Shown piece by piece: positions 37,108 through 47,124 of a stretch of DNA of 64,000 bases. A program made the translations under genes and the position numbers. Position 1 is the first letter of the stretch. Every line of letters starts with the position of its first letter. The stretch covers positions 124,001 through 188,000 of the forward strand of contig NZ_FMYL01000001.1 of NCBI RefSeq assembly GCF_900096955.1, given 5' to 3'. This DNA comes from Acinetobacter boissieri. GTDB lineage: Bacteria; Pseudomonadota; Gammaproteobacteria; Pseudomonadales; Moraxellaceae. The notes under the pieces are model-generated. The model was not told where the DNA came from. It did not search any database and saw nothing but the letters and a program-made list of their open reading frames with translations.

Positions 37108-39309
37108 ATGCGTACATTTAAAAAAAAATCACTACACTTGTCAGTGTGCTCAATTTTGCTTTTGTCAGCAACTCACTTACACGCAACATCAAATACTGAC
37201 AAAACCACAGAAACACTACCAACATTAGCCATTCAGTCCAACGTAGATTCTAAAGAAACCTATGCTGCAAAAAAAGCTGTATCTGGCTTAAAATCAGATA
37301 CAGCTTTATTTAAAACAGCGCAATCTGTGACTGTGATTACTGCGGAGCAACTCAATCAAAAACAAGCTTCATCATTACCAGATGCAGTGAGTGGTATTGC
37401 CGGCGTATCTGCGGGTTATCGTGGGCGACGTGGTCTAGATGACATTATTATTCGTGGGCAAAATGCGTCTAACCAAATATATATTGATGGTTTAAGACAA
37501 ACAAACCTAACCTCATCTGGGGGCTCTGATGTCGCAGTCGACCTATCAGGTATAGAGCAAATACAAGTCATTAAAGGTCCTGCATCTGTTAACTTTGGCC
37601 AAGCACTGCCTGGTGGTCTAGTTAACCTAGTGACCAAAAGGCCAACGGCCAACACTTTTGCCAATATTGACTTGACTTATGGTAGTTACAACTTAAAACA
37701 AGCTCAGTTTGATTTAAACTATAGTCCTTATCAAAAAGAAGAAGGTGCCTTTCGTTTAGCTGGGCGAGTGTCTGATCGAAAAGATGAAATTGATAAACAT
37801 TATTTTAAAGACTTTTTTATCTCTCCGTCATATACATTTGACTTAGGAGAAAAAGTCAAACTGTCTACCATTGCGAGCTATCAACACCGTGAATACTCTC
37901 GCATACAAGGACTACCTGTTTTAGGTACACTCAAAGCAAACCCCAATGGGCCAATTCCACGTAATACATTCATTGGTGAACCTGCAGCAGGGCCTTACAA
38001 AGCAGATGTTTATCGTTTAGGTTATACCTTCAACTACAGCTTTGACAATGCTTGGCAGTTTGAACAAAACTTTGCAATACGAAATGCCAGTAATACTGGT
38101 AATTTTATGACCTTAGATCGTTGGGCAGGCGGAGCAAAACCGAACTATAAATCAATGTTACGCACTGCAAATGCACAAGATGCTAACAATCGTATCTACA
38201 CCATAGATAACCAGTTAAAGCGTACGTTTGATTTTCAAAATATGAGCCACCATATACTTATCGGTGTTGATGCTTTACATGATGAAAGAAAAATGAATAG
38301 TTATGATTGTGCAATTGAAGATTTCAATTTTTACAATCCGACTTATGGCACTGCGGTCAACTGTAGCAATAGAAACTATAAACCAAGCTATAAAGCAGCG
38401 AATAGTGCAAGCAATAACACCAATAAGATTGATACTACCCAATTTGTAGGCATCTATTTACGAGACCAAATTTTTATTAAAGATGATCTCATTATAAGTC
38501 TAGCAGGTCGTCACGATTGGTCAAAAACAAGCACTGAGAATTTGTTAACAGGATCAAAAGTAACACCTAAAAATAGCCATGCATTCACAGGAAGTGCATC
38601 GGTCTTATATAACATCAATAATTGGGTATCGCCATATGCAAGTTACTCAACGTCATTCTTACCCGTTACAGGAACAGACATTAACAATAAACCGTTTGAT
38701 CCACTCAAAGGTAAGCAACTTGAAGCTGGATTTAAATTCCAAAATGAAAGTCAAGATTTACAAGGGAGTCTTGCATGGTATCAGCTTGCTCTTGAAAATA
38801 TGACTGTTCCAAATCCAACGAATACGAGATTCAACATTCAAGATGGCGAGCAAACAACCAAAGGCATAGAGGCTGAACTTGCTGCTAACCTATCAGATCA
38901 ATTACGTATTAATGCTTCGTTTAGCCATATGTATGAAGCAAAAATTAGTAAAGATACTCGACCTGCCAGAGTGGGGCAACGCTTAGAAAATACACCAACC
39001 AATACTTATAGTTTATCTGCACGCTACTATCCGATCAATGATCAAGAAGGGTGGTATATTGGTGCTGGCGTACGTGGTGAAAGTGCTAAACCTGTGATTG
39101 GTGATACCAGTATTGAAGTACCAAGCTATGCATTATTTGATACAGAAGCAGGTTATAATGCATTACATTGGGGTGCTCAACTTTCAATCCGTAATATGTT
39201 CGATAAACAGTATTATGCTGGAACCTTTGCAAATACCAACAATGAAGATCGGATTGTCACCTTAGGTAACCCTCGTCAAATTAACTTTACACTCAAATTT
39301 AAGTATTAA
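37108..39309 (+). CDS. TonB-dependent siderophore receptor (second paralogue)
   Basis: This 733-residue outer-membrane ferric-siderophore receptor has a signal peptide (LHLSVCSILLLSATHLHA, cleaved near residue 27) and a plug domain at about 60-180 (FKTAQSVTVITAEQLNQKQ, GRRGLDDIIIRGQN, IEQIQVIKGPASVNFGQ, LPGGLVNLVTKRP). A 22-strand barrel is expected, ending in NFTLKFKY. It shares the plug and several barrel segments with the 14840-16921 receptor (for example QDGEQTTKGIEAEL against QTGEQTTKGFEAEL). A pair of cysteines in a long surface loop (YDCAIEDF and NCSNRN near residues 395-415) may form a disulfide. A terminator follows. The ligand is unknown. Confidence 0.88.
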   Translation: MRTFKKKSLHLSVCSILLLSATHLHATSNTDKTTETLPTLAIQSNVDSKETYAAKKAVSGLKSDTALFKTAQSVTVITAEQLNQKQASSLPDAVSGIAGVSAGYRGRRGLDDIIIRGQNASNQIYIDGLRQTNLTSSGGSDVAVDLSGIEQIQVIKGPASVNFGQALPGGLVNLVTKRPTANTFANIDLTYGSYNLKQAQFDLNYSPYQKEEGAFRLAGRVSDRKDEIDKHYFKDFFISPSYTFDLGEKVKLSTIASYQHREYSRIQGLPVLGTLKANPNGPIPRNTFIGEPAAGPYKADVYRLGYTFNYSFDNAWQFEQNFAIRNASNTGNFMTLDRWAGGAKPNYKSMLRTANAQDANNRIYTIDNQLKRTFDFQNMSHHILIGVDALHDERKMNSYDCAIEDFNFYNPTYGTAVNCSNRNYKPSYKAANSASNNTNKIDTTQFVGIYLRDQIFIKDDLIISLAGRHDWSKTSTENLLTGSKVTPKNSHAFTGSASVLYNINNWVSPYASYSTSFLPVTGTDINNKPFDPLKGKQLEAGFKFQNESQDLQGSLAWYQLALENMTVPNPTNTRFNIQDGEQTTKGIEAELAANLSDQLRINASFSHMYEAKISKDTRPARVGQRLENTPTNTYSLSARYYPINDQEGWYIGAGVRGESAKPVIGDTSIEVPSYALFDTEAGYNALHWGAQLSIRNMFDKQYYAGTFANTNNEDRIVTLGNPRQINFTLKFKY

Positions 39310-39415
39310 AACTATGGCCAAGGTAGACTAAACCAATCTACTTTGGCTCTTTTAATTGAGCACATCTTTTCCTACACAACTACAAAATAAACCATTTACA
39401 TCAGAAATAAAAAAC

Positions 39416-39440
39416 CGAGCCACATGGGCTCGTTTTTTTT
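39416..39440. terminator. Bidirectional terminator between the TonB receptor and fba
   Basis: CGAGCC (39416-39421) pairs with GGCTCG (39427-39432) across ACATG. A run of T residues follows on the plus strand, and A residues before the stem give T residues on the minus strand. It serves the convergent receptor and fba genes. Confidence 0.8.
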
Positions 39441-39457
39441 TATTCTTCGGCGATCAA

Positions 39458-40537
39458 TTAATTACGATCAACGCTATTTAGCTCTTCAAATGCTTGCTCT
39501 AAACGAGTCACCATTGACGTTTGTGCTGCACGTAACCAAACACGTGGGTCATAGTATTTTTTATTTGGCTTGTCTGCACCTTCTGGGTTACCCAATTGGC
39601 TTTGTAAGTAGCCTTCATTCTTTTTGTAGAATTCAAGCACACCCTGCCAATTTGCCCATTGCGTGTCTGTATCAATGTTCATTTTAATCACGCCATAGCC
39701 AATTGACTCTTCAATTTCTTGTGCAGAAGAACCAGAACCGCCATGAAATACAAAATCTAGGCTGTTATGTGGCAAGTTATGTTTTTTGCTCACGTATTCT
39801 TGTGAGTCACGTAAAATTGTTGGGGTTAATTTTACATTACCTGGTTTGTAAACACCGTGTACGTTACCAAATGACGCTGCAATCGTAAAACGTGGGCTAA
39901 TTGCATTGAGTTTTTGGTAAGCATAGTCTACATCTTCAGGCTGTGTATATAGTGCTGAAGCATCCATATGGCTGTTATCTACGCCATCTTCTTCACCACC
40001 CGTACAACCCAATTCAATTTCTAGTGTCATGTCTAATTTAGACATACGCTCTAAATATTTCGCACAAATTTCAATATTTTCTTCTAATGATTCTTCTGAT
40101 AAATCAATCATATGTGAAGAAAATAATGGTTTTCCTGTTGCTGCAAAGTGTTTCTCACCTGCATCTAACAAACCATCAATCCATGGTAATAATTTTTTCG
40201 CACAGTGGTCAGTATGCAAAATAACAGGTACACCATAATGTTCAGCCATAAGGTGTACGTGTTGTGCACCAGAAATTGCACCTAGAATTGCAGCACCGTG
40301 TGGTTGATCTGTTTTTAAGCCTTTACCTGCAATGAATGTTGCACCGCCATTTGAAAATTGAATGATAATTGGTGCTTTGACTTTGGCAGCCGCTTCAAGT
40401 GTTGCATTAATTGAGTCTGTACCTACACAGTTTACTGCAGGTAAAGCAAAAGCATTTTCTTTCGCAACAGCAAATACTTTTTGAACGTCATCACCTGTGA
40501 TTACACCAGGTTTTACAAAATCAAAAATCTTAGACAT
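39458..40537 (-). CDS. fba: Class II fructose-bisphosphate aldolase
   Basis: This zinc-dependent aldolase interconverts fructose 1,6-bisphosphate with glyceraldehyde 3-phosphate and dihydroxyacetone phosphate. In a bacterium without a complete upper glycolysis it would serve gluconeogenesis. The 359-residue product matches the E. coli FbaA type: LPAVNCVGTDSINA, IIQFSNGGATFIAGKG, VILHTDHCAKKLLPW (zinc His), LEIELGCTGGEEDGVDN, SFGNVHGVYKPGNVKL, FVFHGGSGSS and GVIKMNIDTDTQWA. The ATG is preceded by AGGAAAACGAAT. It is a single gene. A 14-bp perfect palindrome lies in its promoter region. Confidence 0.95.
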   Translation of the reverse strand: MSKIFDFVKPGVITGDDVQKVFAVAKENAFALPAVNCVGTDSINATLEAAAKVKAPIIIQFSNGGATFIAGKGLKTDQPHGAAILGAISGAQHVHLMAEHYGVPVILHTDHCAKKLLPWIDGLLDAGEKHFAATGKPLFSSHMIDLSEESLEENIEICAKYLERMSKLDMTLEIELGCTGGEEDGVDNSHMDASALYTQPEDVDYAYQKLNAISPRFTIAASFGNVHGVYKPGNVKLTPTILRDSQEYVSKKHNLPHNSLDFVFHGGSGSSAQEIEESIGYGVIKMNIDTDTQWANWQGVLEFYKKNEGYLQSQLGNPEGADKPNKKYYDPRVWLRAAQTSMVTRLEQAFEELNSVDRN

Positions 40538-41297
40538 ATTCGTTTTCCTATTTCATCCATTTTAGACGGGCTAATTCACTTACTACAAAGTATAGTGCTT
40601 TATAAAGCATCACCATCTTCACCGTAGCTTGCTTTATTCATCATTTGCTAGCATGTTAACCATATTTAATGGTACGGGAATTTTACATATACCAATAAAT
40701 TATTTGGTTAAGCATTACACTCAACAGTCTATTGGGCAGTAGATGTAAATTCTTTCCTTGATTCTTGCCATATGCATAACCAAATCACGACAGCACACGA
40801 GCTCTGTACTGCTATAAATGCCTTTACATGACATCATTATATTGTAAATCTAATGATGTAAACTATCACCAATTGCATTTTTGCTCTACAAAAAATATGT
40901 GCTATTGCTTAATACTTTGGCATAACACCGCAGATTTTACACCGATCTTGCCACTTTCTATAAGATAGCAGATTTGCACTTTTTTGGGTTAAAGTTTTTT
41001 AAAATGCGCTCTATTGATTCAATCAATCATGCACTAAAATGAATCATGTTAAAATTGATATCGTTTTAGCAATCTTGCTGTTTTTTAATGTTAAAAAAGT
41101 CGAACTTGACAGTATTTATTGATTACAATATCAGCGGATACCGTCCGATCATTATAGGTTCTGTGTTTTACATCAAGCAGTAAAAAAATCTCTATTGGCT
41201 TTTAAAATTTGAATATTGGATTTCTCTTTGCAAACCTCTAAATTTTAAAAGAAAAGATTCATCAGGCACATGCCTACATCAAAATAAGGATACGAAT
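40538..41297. other. 760-bp intergenic region between fba and mrpA
   Basis: No gene was found here on either strand. Near fba, a TATACT -10-like hexamer (minus strand, 40591-40596) is preceded by a perfect palindrome TGCTTTATAAAGCA (40597-40610). A second perfect inverted repeat, ACATCATTA/TAATGATGT, lies at 40831-40859. TTGACA occurs at 41106-41111 on the plus strand, but no -10 box lies at the right distance. Long leader sequence for the mrp operon or a degraded gene are both possible. Confidence 0.5.
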
Positions 41298-44123
41298 GTG
41301 CTGGCCATTATTATCATTTTACCTTTACTGTTGGGTACTGGACTGAGTGCGTTACTCAATAAAGCGCCTCGCCTCACCAAAATGTTGGTGGCTGTTGGTA
41401 TTAGTATAAGTTGTTTTCTCTTACTACTCAGTCAAGCTGGCCCTGTACTACAAGGTCAAACCATTTTACAGCAGTGGGATTGGTTACCTCAGTTAGGCAT
41501 TAATTTAAGCTTTCGTCTAGATGCTATTGCATGGCTATTTGCTCTGCTCATTAGTGGCATTGGTACACTTATCTTTATTTATGCTTATTATTATCTCAGT
41601 AAAAACAGCTCTCTAAGTAAACTCTATGTTTTACTTAACTTGTTTATGGCTGCCATGCTCGGTATATCACTGTCAGATAATCTGATTATTTTATTGGTAT
41701 TTTGGGAACTCACCAGTATTTCTTCATTTTTATTGGTGTCTTACTGGAATCAATATGATGCAGCCCAACGTGGTGCCCGTATGGCACTTACCATTACAGG
41801 TATGGGTGGATTAGCCTTACTTGGTGGTTTTATATTATTAGGGCAAATCGCTGGCACCTATCAAATTCATGACATTCTAGCCATGGGCTCAACACTACAA
41901 CAGCATGCACTTTTCACCCCTGCTGTGTTACTGATCTTAATGGGTGCAATGACAAAAAGTGCGCAATTTCCATTTCACTTTTGGCTGCCCAATGCCATGG
42001 CTGCACCAACACCTGTATCGGCATATCTTCATTCAGCCACAATGGTAAAAGCAGGGATCTTCCTTATTGCTCGTTTATTGCCTATTTTTGTTGGGTTTAG
42101 CTTATTTCATACTTTAGTGACGAGTATTGGCCTCATTACATTTTTTATTGGGGCATTTTTTGCCATTTTTAAAGAAGACCTCAAAGGCTTGTTGGCTTAT
42201 TCAACCATCAGTCATTTAGGCTTAATTGTCTGTTTATTAGGTATCAGCTCACCGCTTGCTGTGGCTGCTGCTGTTTTTCATATTATAAACCATGCCACAT
42301 TTAAAGCTGCGCTGTTTATGATTGCAGGTGTAATTGACCATGAAATGGGTACGCGAAGCATGCGTAAACTCAAAGGTATTTGGCAACTACTTCCATTTAC
42401 AAGCACACTTACTTTTATTACAGCGTCTGCAATGGCAGGTGTGCCACTTACCAATGGCTTTTTATCTAAAGAAATGTTCTTTACCGAAATCGCTTCACAG
42501 TTTTCTGGAACAAGTTTAACCATTGCCATTATAGTCACAACCTTGGCAGGTATTTTTGCAGTCGCATACTCAACACGTATGATTCATGGCATATTTTTCG
42601 ATGGTGCCCTAGGTCAAGACATTCCAAATAAAGATGCTCATGAACCACCTTTTGGCATGCGTGCTCCGATTTTACTCCTCGCCATTTTATGTATTTTAGT
42701 TGGCGTATTACCTGCATTTTTTGCTGAAAGTATTGTTAATCGAGTCACGCAATCTATTCTTTTAAGTAGTAACCTTCATATTGCCCATTTGGCCATTTGG
42801 CATGGAGTAAATACGCCATTAATCATGAGTGTTATTGCTTTAGTTGGTGGTGTGAGCCTATATTTTTTCCTTGCTCGACAAGGAAAGATTCGGCGTATTG
42901 AGCTCGAAAAATATCTTGGTCCTTTGCAAGGCAAACTCATTTTTGAAAGTCTATTGCACCATTTAGAAATTATCGCTCGCCGTATTAAGTTAGCAACAGA
43001 AACCAGTAAATTACAAAGTAATTTATTTTGGGTGATTAGCTTTAGTATTGTCATGATTTGCATTCCACTCCTCCCGCATCAAATTAGTACAGGTACACGC
43101 GTACTTACCCATGCGCCAATACTTGCAATTGTACTATGGCTACTGCTATTTAGTGCGTGCTGGATGATGCTGTGGTTTCATCATGAGCGAATCAAAGCCG
43201 TACTGATTAGTGGTACTGTCGGTTTAGTCGTTTCTATTACTTTTACAACACTCTCTGCACCAGACCTTGCACTCACACAAATCACCGTTGATGTCGTGAC
43301 AACCGTTTTACTTTTAATGAGTTTATCGTTACTGCCACAACTTACCCCCTATGAATCATCACAGGCTAGACGTTGGCGAGATGCAATGATTGCTATTTCT
43401 GCAGGTGGTGGGATTGGTTGGGTTGCTTGGCTCATTTTAACCCGTGACTACAGCTCAATTTCATGGTTTTTCATTCAACAGTCGTTACCCCTTGGTGGGG
43501 GGGCCAATGTTGTCAATGTAATTTTGGTTGACTTCCGTGGCTTCGATACCTTTGGAGAAATTACAGTTCTTGGCATTGCAGGTATAGGTACACTCTGTTT
43601 AATGGATGGTATGCGAGCACATGGCACACAAACAACAAAAGGCTTAACTTACAGATTCAACCCATCCCCACTACTATTACGTACCACGGCATCTTGGGTT
43701 CTACCAATTGCTCTCGTTGTGAGCTTTTATATTTTCATGCGTGGACACAACTATCCTGGTGGTGGTTTTATTGCAGGTTTGATTACGGCAATTGCACTCA
43801 TTTTACAATATATTGCTTTAGGTCAAGACCGTGCCGAACGGCTTATTCGTGCTAAATCAGGACGTTTATACGAAATTTGGATTGGTTCTGGCTTAACTAT
43901 AGCAGGACTTTCAGGCATTGCCTCATGGTTTTGGATGCGCCCATTTTTAACCAGTGCGCATATTTATGTTTCACCGCCATTATTGGGAGAGACTCATTTA
44001 GCCTCTGCTGTTTTCTTCGATCTTGGTGTGTACTTTGCTGTGGTTGGCTCGACCATGCTTATGATTTCTGTATTAGGGGATTCTCGACATTCTTCAATGT
44101 CTGGTCCTCTGCCAAAGGGGTAA
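41298..44123 (+). CDS. mrpA: Na+(K+)/H+ antiporter subunit MrpA, fused to MrpB (PhaAB type)
   Basis: This is the large membrane subunit of a multi-subunit cation/proton antiporter related to NuoL of complex I. The 941-residue product has the NuoL-like proton-channel domain (about 60-440: FWELTSISSFLLVSYWN, AQFPFHFWLPNAMAAPTPV, HSATMVKAGIFLI, ISHLGLIV). The MrpA C-terminal helices follow, with APDLALTQITVDVVTT near 660. From about 800 an MrpB domain is fused (FYIFMRGHNYPGGGFIAGL). The start is GTG 41298 with AAGGA 7 bases upstream; ATG 41296 is out of frame. It heads a seven-function, six-gene operon. Confidence 0.93.
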   Translation: MLAIIIILPLLLGTGLSALLNKAPRLTKMLVAVGISISCFLLLLSQAGPVLQGQTILQQWDWLPQLGINLSFRLDAIAWLFALLISGIGTLIFIYAYYYLSKNSSLSKLYVLLNLFMAAMLGISLSDNLIILLVFWELTSISSFLLVSYWNQYDAAQRGARMALTITGMGGLALLGGFILLGQIAGTYQIHDILAMGSTLQQHALFTPAVLLILMGAMTKSAQFPFHFWLPNAMAAPTPVSAYLHSATMVKAGIFLIARLLPIFVGFSLFHTLVTSIGLITFFIGAFFAIFKEDLKGLLAYSTISHLGLIVCLLGISSPLAVAAAVFHIINHATFKAALFMIAGVIDHEMGTRSMRKLKGIWQLLPFTSTLTFITASAMAGVPLTNGFLSKEMFFTEIASQFSGTSLTIAIIVTTLAGIFAVAYSTRMIHGIFFDGALGQDIPNKDAHEPPFGMRAPILLLAILCILVGVLPAFFAESIVNRVTQSILLSSNLHIAHLAIWHGVNTPLIMSVIALVGGVSLYFFLARQGKIRRIELEKYLGPLQGKLIFESLLHHLEIIARRIKLATETSKLQSNLFWVISFSIVMICIPLLPHQISTGTRVLTHAPILAIVLWLLLFSACWMMLWFHHERIKAVLISGTVGLVVSITFTTLSAPDLALTQITVDVVTTVLLLMSLSLLPQLTPYESSQARRWRDAMIAISAGGGIGWVAWLILTRDYSSISWFFIQQSLPLGGGANVVNVILVDFRGFDTFGEITVLGIAGIGTLCLMDGMRAHGTQTTKGLTYRFNPSPLLLRTTASWVLPIALVVSFYIFMRGHNYPGGGFIAGLITAIALILQYIALGQDRAERLIRAKSGRLYEIWIGSGLTIAGLSGIASWFWMRPFLTSAHIYVSPPLLGETHLASAVFFDLGVYFAVVGSTMLMISVLGDSRHSSMSGPLPKG

Positions 44124-44128
44124 GCCAA

Positions 44129-44500
44129 ATGATTAGTATTGAGTTCTTAATGGCATCAGGCATTGGATTGCTCTTTGCCACTGGTATCTATTTAATTTTA
44201 CGAGCCAGAACATTCCCTGTAGTACTCGGGTTAGCGATGCTCGGTTACGGCGTAAATTTATTTTTATTTGCTATAGGCCGGGTACATATCAACTCACCTG
44301 CCATACTTACCGAAACTACATCTGTCACTGACCCTTTACCACAGGCTTTAGTACTGACTGCAATTGTAATTGGTTTTGCAACAACAGCTTTTATTATACA
44401 ACTTGCATTACGCAGTCGTTATGAATCTGGTACAGACCATGTAGATTCAAAAGAGATTACTGAATTGGCCAATGACCCAAATGAGGACAAAGCCTCATGA
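44129..44500 (+). CDS. mrpC: Na+(K+)/H+ antiporter subunit MrpC
   Basis: This 123-residue subunit is homologous to NuoK of complex I. It has three transmembrane helices: about 7-24, 29-52 (PVVLGLAMLGYGVNLFLFAIG) and 72-98, with the buried Glu/Gln region typical of the family around the second helix. ATG 44129 lies 5 bp after the mrpA stop, behind AAAGGGG. The frame is open much further upstream inside mrpA, but that part encodes nothing membrane-like of this family. The stop overlaps mrpD by four bases (ATGA). Confidence 0.9.
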   Translation: MISIEFLMASGIGLLFATGIYLILRARTFPVVLGLAMLGYGVNLFLFAIGRVHINSPAILTETTSVTDPLPQALVLTAIVIGFATTAFIIQLALRSRYESGTDHVDSKEITELANDPNEDKAS

Positions 44501-46320
44501 ATAGCTTTTTTCACTTCTGGCATGCACAAACTCCGATTATAAGCATACTTATACCTGCATTTGCTGGCTTTATTTTACTGCTGTTAGGTAACCCTCGTGC
44601 AGAAGATTTACTGAACGACAAATACCAACCATGGCGACGCTTTATCAGCTACACCGCAACCATCGCAGGATTTGTTACCGCACTAAGTTATGTAATTCAA
44701 AGTACACATGGCCAACTTTTTGTATACTCACTCAGTCAATGGTCTGCCCCTTTTGGGATTGTTTTAGTACTAGACCGTTTATCTGGCTTTATGCTGTTAC
44801 TGACCTATCTTTTAGCATTACCAATTTTATGGTTTGCTAGCTCAGATTGGGACTTACGTGGTCGTTATTTCCATGCATTACTGCAATTTTTACTCATGGG
44901 ATTATGTGGTGCATTTCTTACAGGTGACTTATTCAACCTATTTGTATTCTTTGAAGTCTTGCTCATGTCATCGTATGTATTACTCATTTACGGACAAGGT
45001 AAAGCACGCTTTCAACTCGGTATACACTATGTTGTGATTAATTTGGTCGCCAGTGCCATTTTCTTGGTCTCGCTCGGCCTTATTTACGCCAGTGTAGGCA
45101 GTTTAAATATGGCTGATGTAGCACGTATTATGCCAACCCTACATCCAGACCAAAAACAGCTCGCTACTGCAGGGGCATATTTACTCTTTACTGTATTTGC
45201 AATTAAAGCAGCTGTTTTACCACTCGGATTTTGGTTACCTAAAACTTATGCAGTTGCGAGTACACCCGTTGCTGCATTATTTACGCTTATGACCAAAGTG
45301 GGTATTTATGCCATTTTAAGGGTCAACTCAGTATTATTTATTGAACAAGAATACACTGCACTGTTTAACATTTTATTAGCACTTGGCTTAATTGGCTCAT
45401 TGTATGGCGTGATTGGTGCATTAGGTGCAATACGCTTAAGACGCTTTGTTGGCTTTATGATTTTATCATCACTGGGCACAATCTGTGTTGCACTTGGGAT
45501 CGACCGACCCGCTTCATGGACTGCTGGATTATATTACCTTTTTCACAGCACCATTGTTGGAGCAGCATTTTACTTACTCTGCGGTTGGATTACAGCACAA
45601 CGTGGCGAATTTAAAGATCACTTTAAAGTCGCACCCCGTATGAAACAAAATACCCTACTGTCTATTTGTTTTTTTCTGATTGCCCTCATGATGGCAGGCC
45701 TTCCCCCTTTCAGTGGTTTTTTAGGGAAAGTATTTATTTTGCAATCAACTGCGGGATATCCGTATCAAGTACCTATTATGATAACAATACTGGTTGTGAG
45801 TTTACTCAGTATCTTAGCATTCGTTAAAGCGGGTTTTGTTTTGTTTTGGCAAGCCAGCGAACCTGACAAAAATCCGGCCAATGAGGCGTATGTGCAGTAT
45901 CAAGCACTGCCTGAACGGGCACCAAAACGTTACGATATCACTGTATATTTTTTCTTAATAATGCTGATTTTATACGTTGTTTTTGCCAGTCCTATTCAGC
46001 AATATCTCGCAGCAGCAAGCACAGATTTATCACAACAATCGTTCTATCAAAATGCTATTTTAAAACAAGATGCACGTGGTAATGTGATTAGTACACAACC
46101 CTTTGATTCAAAATATATTGCTGAAACAAAATATGCAGGGGAAAATTTAGATCCGAATGCTCATCTCATTCCCTATATTATTGCACCGCAAACTCTAAAT
46201 GGTGAACATATTTCTCAATATAAAAGAGAACAAATCACTAAACAGCAGCAAGAGTTACTGCGACCAACAACCTTACCCGTAAATAATGATGGTGCGAAAC
46301 TACAGCGAATGGAGCCTTAA
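44497..46320 (+). CDS. mrpD: Na+(K+)/H+ antiporter subunit MrpD
   Basis: MrpD is a proton-pumping subunit homologous to NuoM/NuoN. The 607-residue product has about 14 transmembrane helices with the family landmarks FVFFEVLLMSSYVLLIYG (Glu and its partners near residue 155), FAIKAAVLPLGFWLPKTYA (channel Lys near 235) and TPVAALFTLMTKVGIYAI. A soluble C-terminal tail of about 90 residues extends beyond the last helix (about 500), rather longer than in many MrpD. It overlaps mrpC by 4 bases and abuts mrpE directly (TAA then ATG). Confidence 0.92.
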   Translation: MNSFFHFWHAQTPIISILIPAFAGFILLLLGNPRAEDLLNDKYQPWRRFISYTATIAGFVTALSYVIQSTHGQLFVYSLSQWSAPFGIVLVLDRLSGFMLLLTYLLALPILWFASSDWDLRGRYFHALLQFLLMGLCGAFLTGDLFNLFVFFEVLLMSSYVLLIYGQGKARFQLGIHYVVINLVASAIFLVSLGLIYASVGSLNMADVARIMPTLHPDQKQLATAGAYLLFTVFAIKAAVLPLGFWLPKTYAVASTPVAALFTLMTKVGIYAILRVNSVLFIEQEYTALFNILLALGLIGSLYGVIGALGAIRLRRFVGFMILSSLGTICVALGIDRPASWTAGLYYLFHSTIVGAAFYLLCGWITAQRGEFKDHFKVAPRMKQNTLLSICFFLIALMMAGLPPFSGFLGKVFILQSTAGYPYQVPIMITILVVSLLSILAFVKAGFVLFWQASEPDKNPANEAYVQYQALPERAPKRYDITVYFFLIMLILYVVFASPIQQYLAAASTDLSQQSFYQNAILKQDARGNVISTQPFDSKYIAETKYAGENLDPNAHLIPYIIAPQTLNGEHISQYKREQITKQQQELLRPTTLPVNNDGAKLQRMEP

Positions 46321-46842
46321 ATGAGAAAAAAGTCATTGCTTAGACGTTGGTTACCACACCCTGTTGTTTCTGTACTGTGCGGTTTAGTTTGGCTGATGCT
46401 CAATCACAGTATTGCTTCGAGCGACATTATCATGGCAATACTAATTGCATTGATTATACCAAAACTTTCAGCACCATTTATTGCACGTACGCCTAATATC
46501 TATTGGGGCCCAACGATTCACTTATTTTTTACCGTACTATGGGATATTGTTGTGTTTAACTTTATCGTTGCCAAACTCGTACTCGGACCAAAAAGAAATC
46601 TAGAGCCTATTTGGTTTCGTATCCCTTTGGAAACCAAGCATGAGCAAGTCAACTCATTACTTGCAATGATTATTACCACGACCCCAGGTACAGTTAGCGC
46701 AGGTATAGATCAAGAAAGAGGAGATATCTTAGTTCATGCACTCAATACTGAAGACCCAGATGCTGAAATTAAACTGATTAAGCAACGTTACGAACAACCA
46801 TTGATTCAAATTTTTAGTGCACAAACAGGAGTAAATCAATGA
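46321..46842 (+). CDS. mrpE: Na+(K+)/H+ antiporter subunit MrpE
   Basis: The 173-residue subunit has two or three transmembrane segments near the N-terminus (about 15-75) and a cytoplasmic domain carrying the family pattern LVLGPKRNLEPIWFRIPL and SLLAMIITTTPGTVSAGIDQERGD (split across about 115-145). MrpE has no complex I counterpart and is needed for assembly or activity of the antiporter. It is flush with mrpD and overlaps mrpF by 4 bases. Confidence 0.92.
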   Translation: MRKKSLLRRWLPHPVVSVLCGLVWLMLNHSIASSDIIMAILIALIIPKLSAPFIARTPNIYWGPTIHLFFTVLWDIVVFNFIVAKLVLGPKRNLEPIWFRIPLETKHEQVNSLLAMIITTTPGTVSAGIDQERGDILVHALNTEDPDAEIKLIKQRYEQPLIQIFSAQTGVNQ

Positions 46843-47114
46843 TTATATTACCTTATGTACTCGGAATTTGTCTCTTTATGATTACCATTTCCATGCTGTT
46901 ATGCCTTATTCGAATGGTAATTGGACCGTCTATTGTAGATCGGCTATTGGCGCTAGATGCATTATTTTTAAATACATCTGGTCTTATTATTATATTGGGT
47001 ATTTATTGGGCAACGCATTTATTATTTGAAAGTGCATTATTTATTTCTATGCTCAGTTTTATTTCAACAGTTGCATTGGCTCGATATTTTACCAGTGGCC
47101 ACGTCATAGATTAA
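46839..47114 (+). CDS. mrpF: Na+(K+)/H+ antiporter subunit MrpF
   Basis: The 91-residue subunit has three transmembrane helices and the motif CLIRMVIGPSIVDRLLALDAL after helix one, diagnostic of MrpF/PhaF (span about residues 22-42). ATG 46839 overlaps the mrpE stop (ATGA). It lies 10 bp before mrpG. It is part of the small-subunit module required for cation transport. Confidence 0.92.
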   Translation: MIILPYVLGICLFMITISMLLCLIRMVIGPSIVDRLLALDALFLNTSGLIIILGIYWATHLLFESALFISMLSFISTVALARYFTSGHVID

Positions 47115-47124
47115 GGAATAAATT

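Noticed and set aside
41106..41134. Sigma-70 promoter for mrpA from TTGACA at 41106
   Set aside because: TACAAT is only 12 bases away and nothing -10-like lies at 16-18 bases.
43877..44128. Upstream extension of the mrpC reading frame inside mrpA
   Set aside because: The extension lies wholly in the mrpA gene. ATG 44129 with AAAGGGG fits the family N-terminus.
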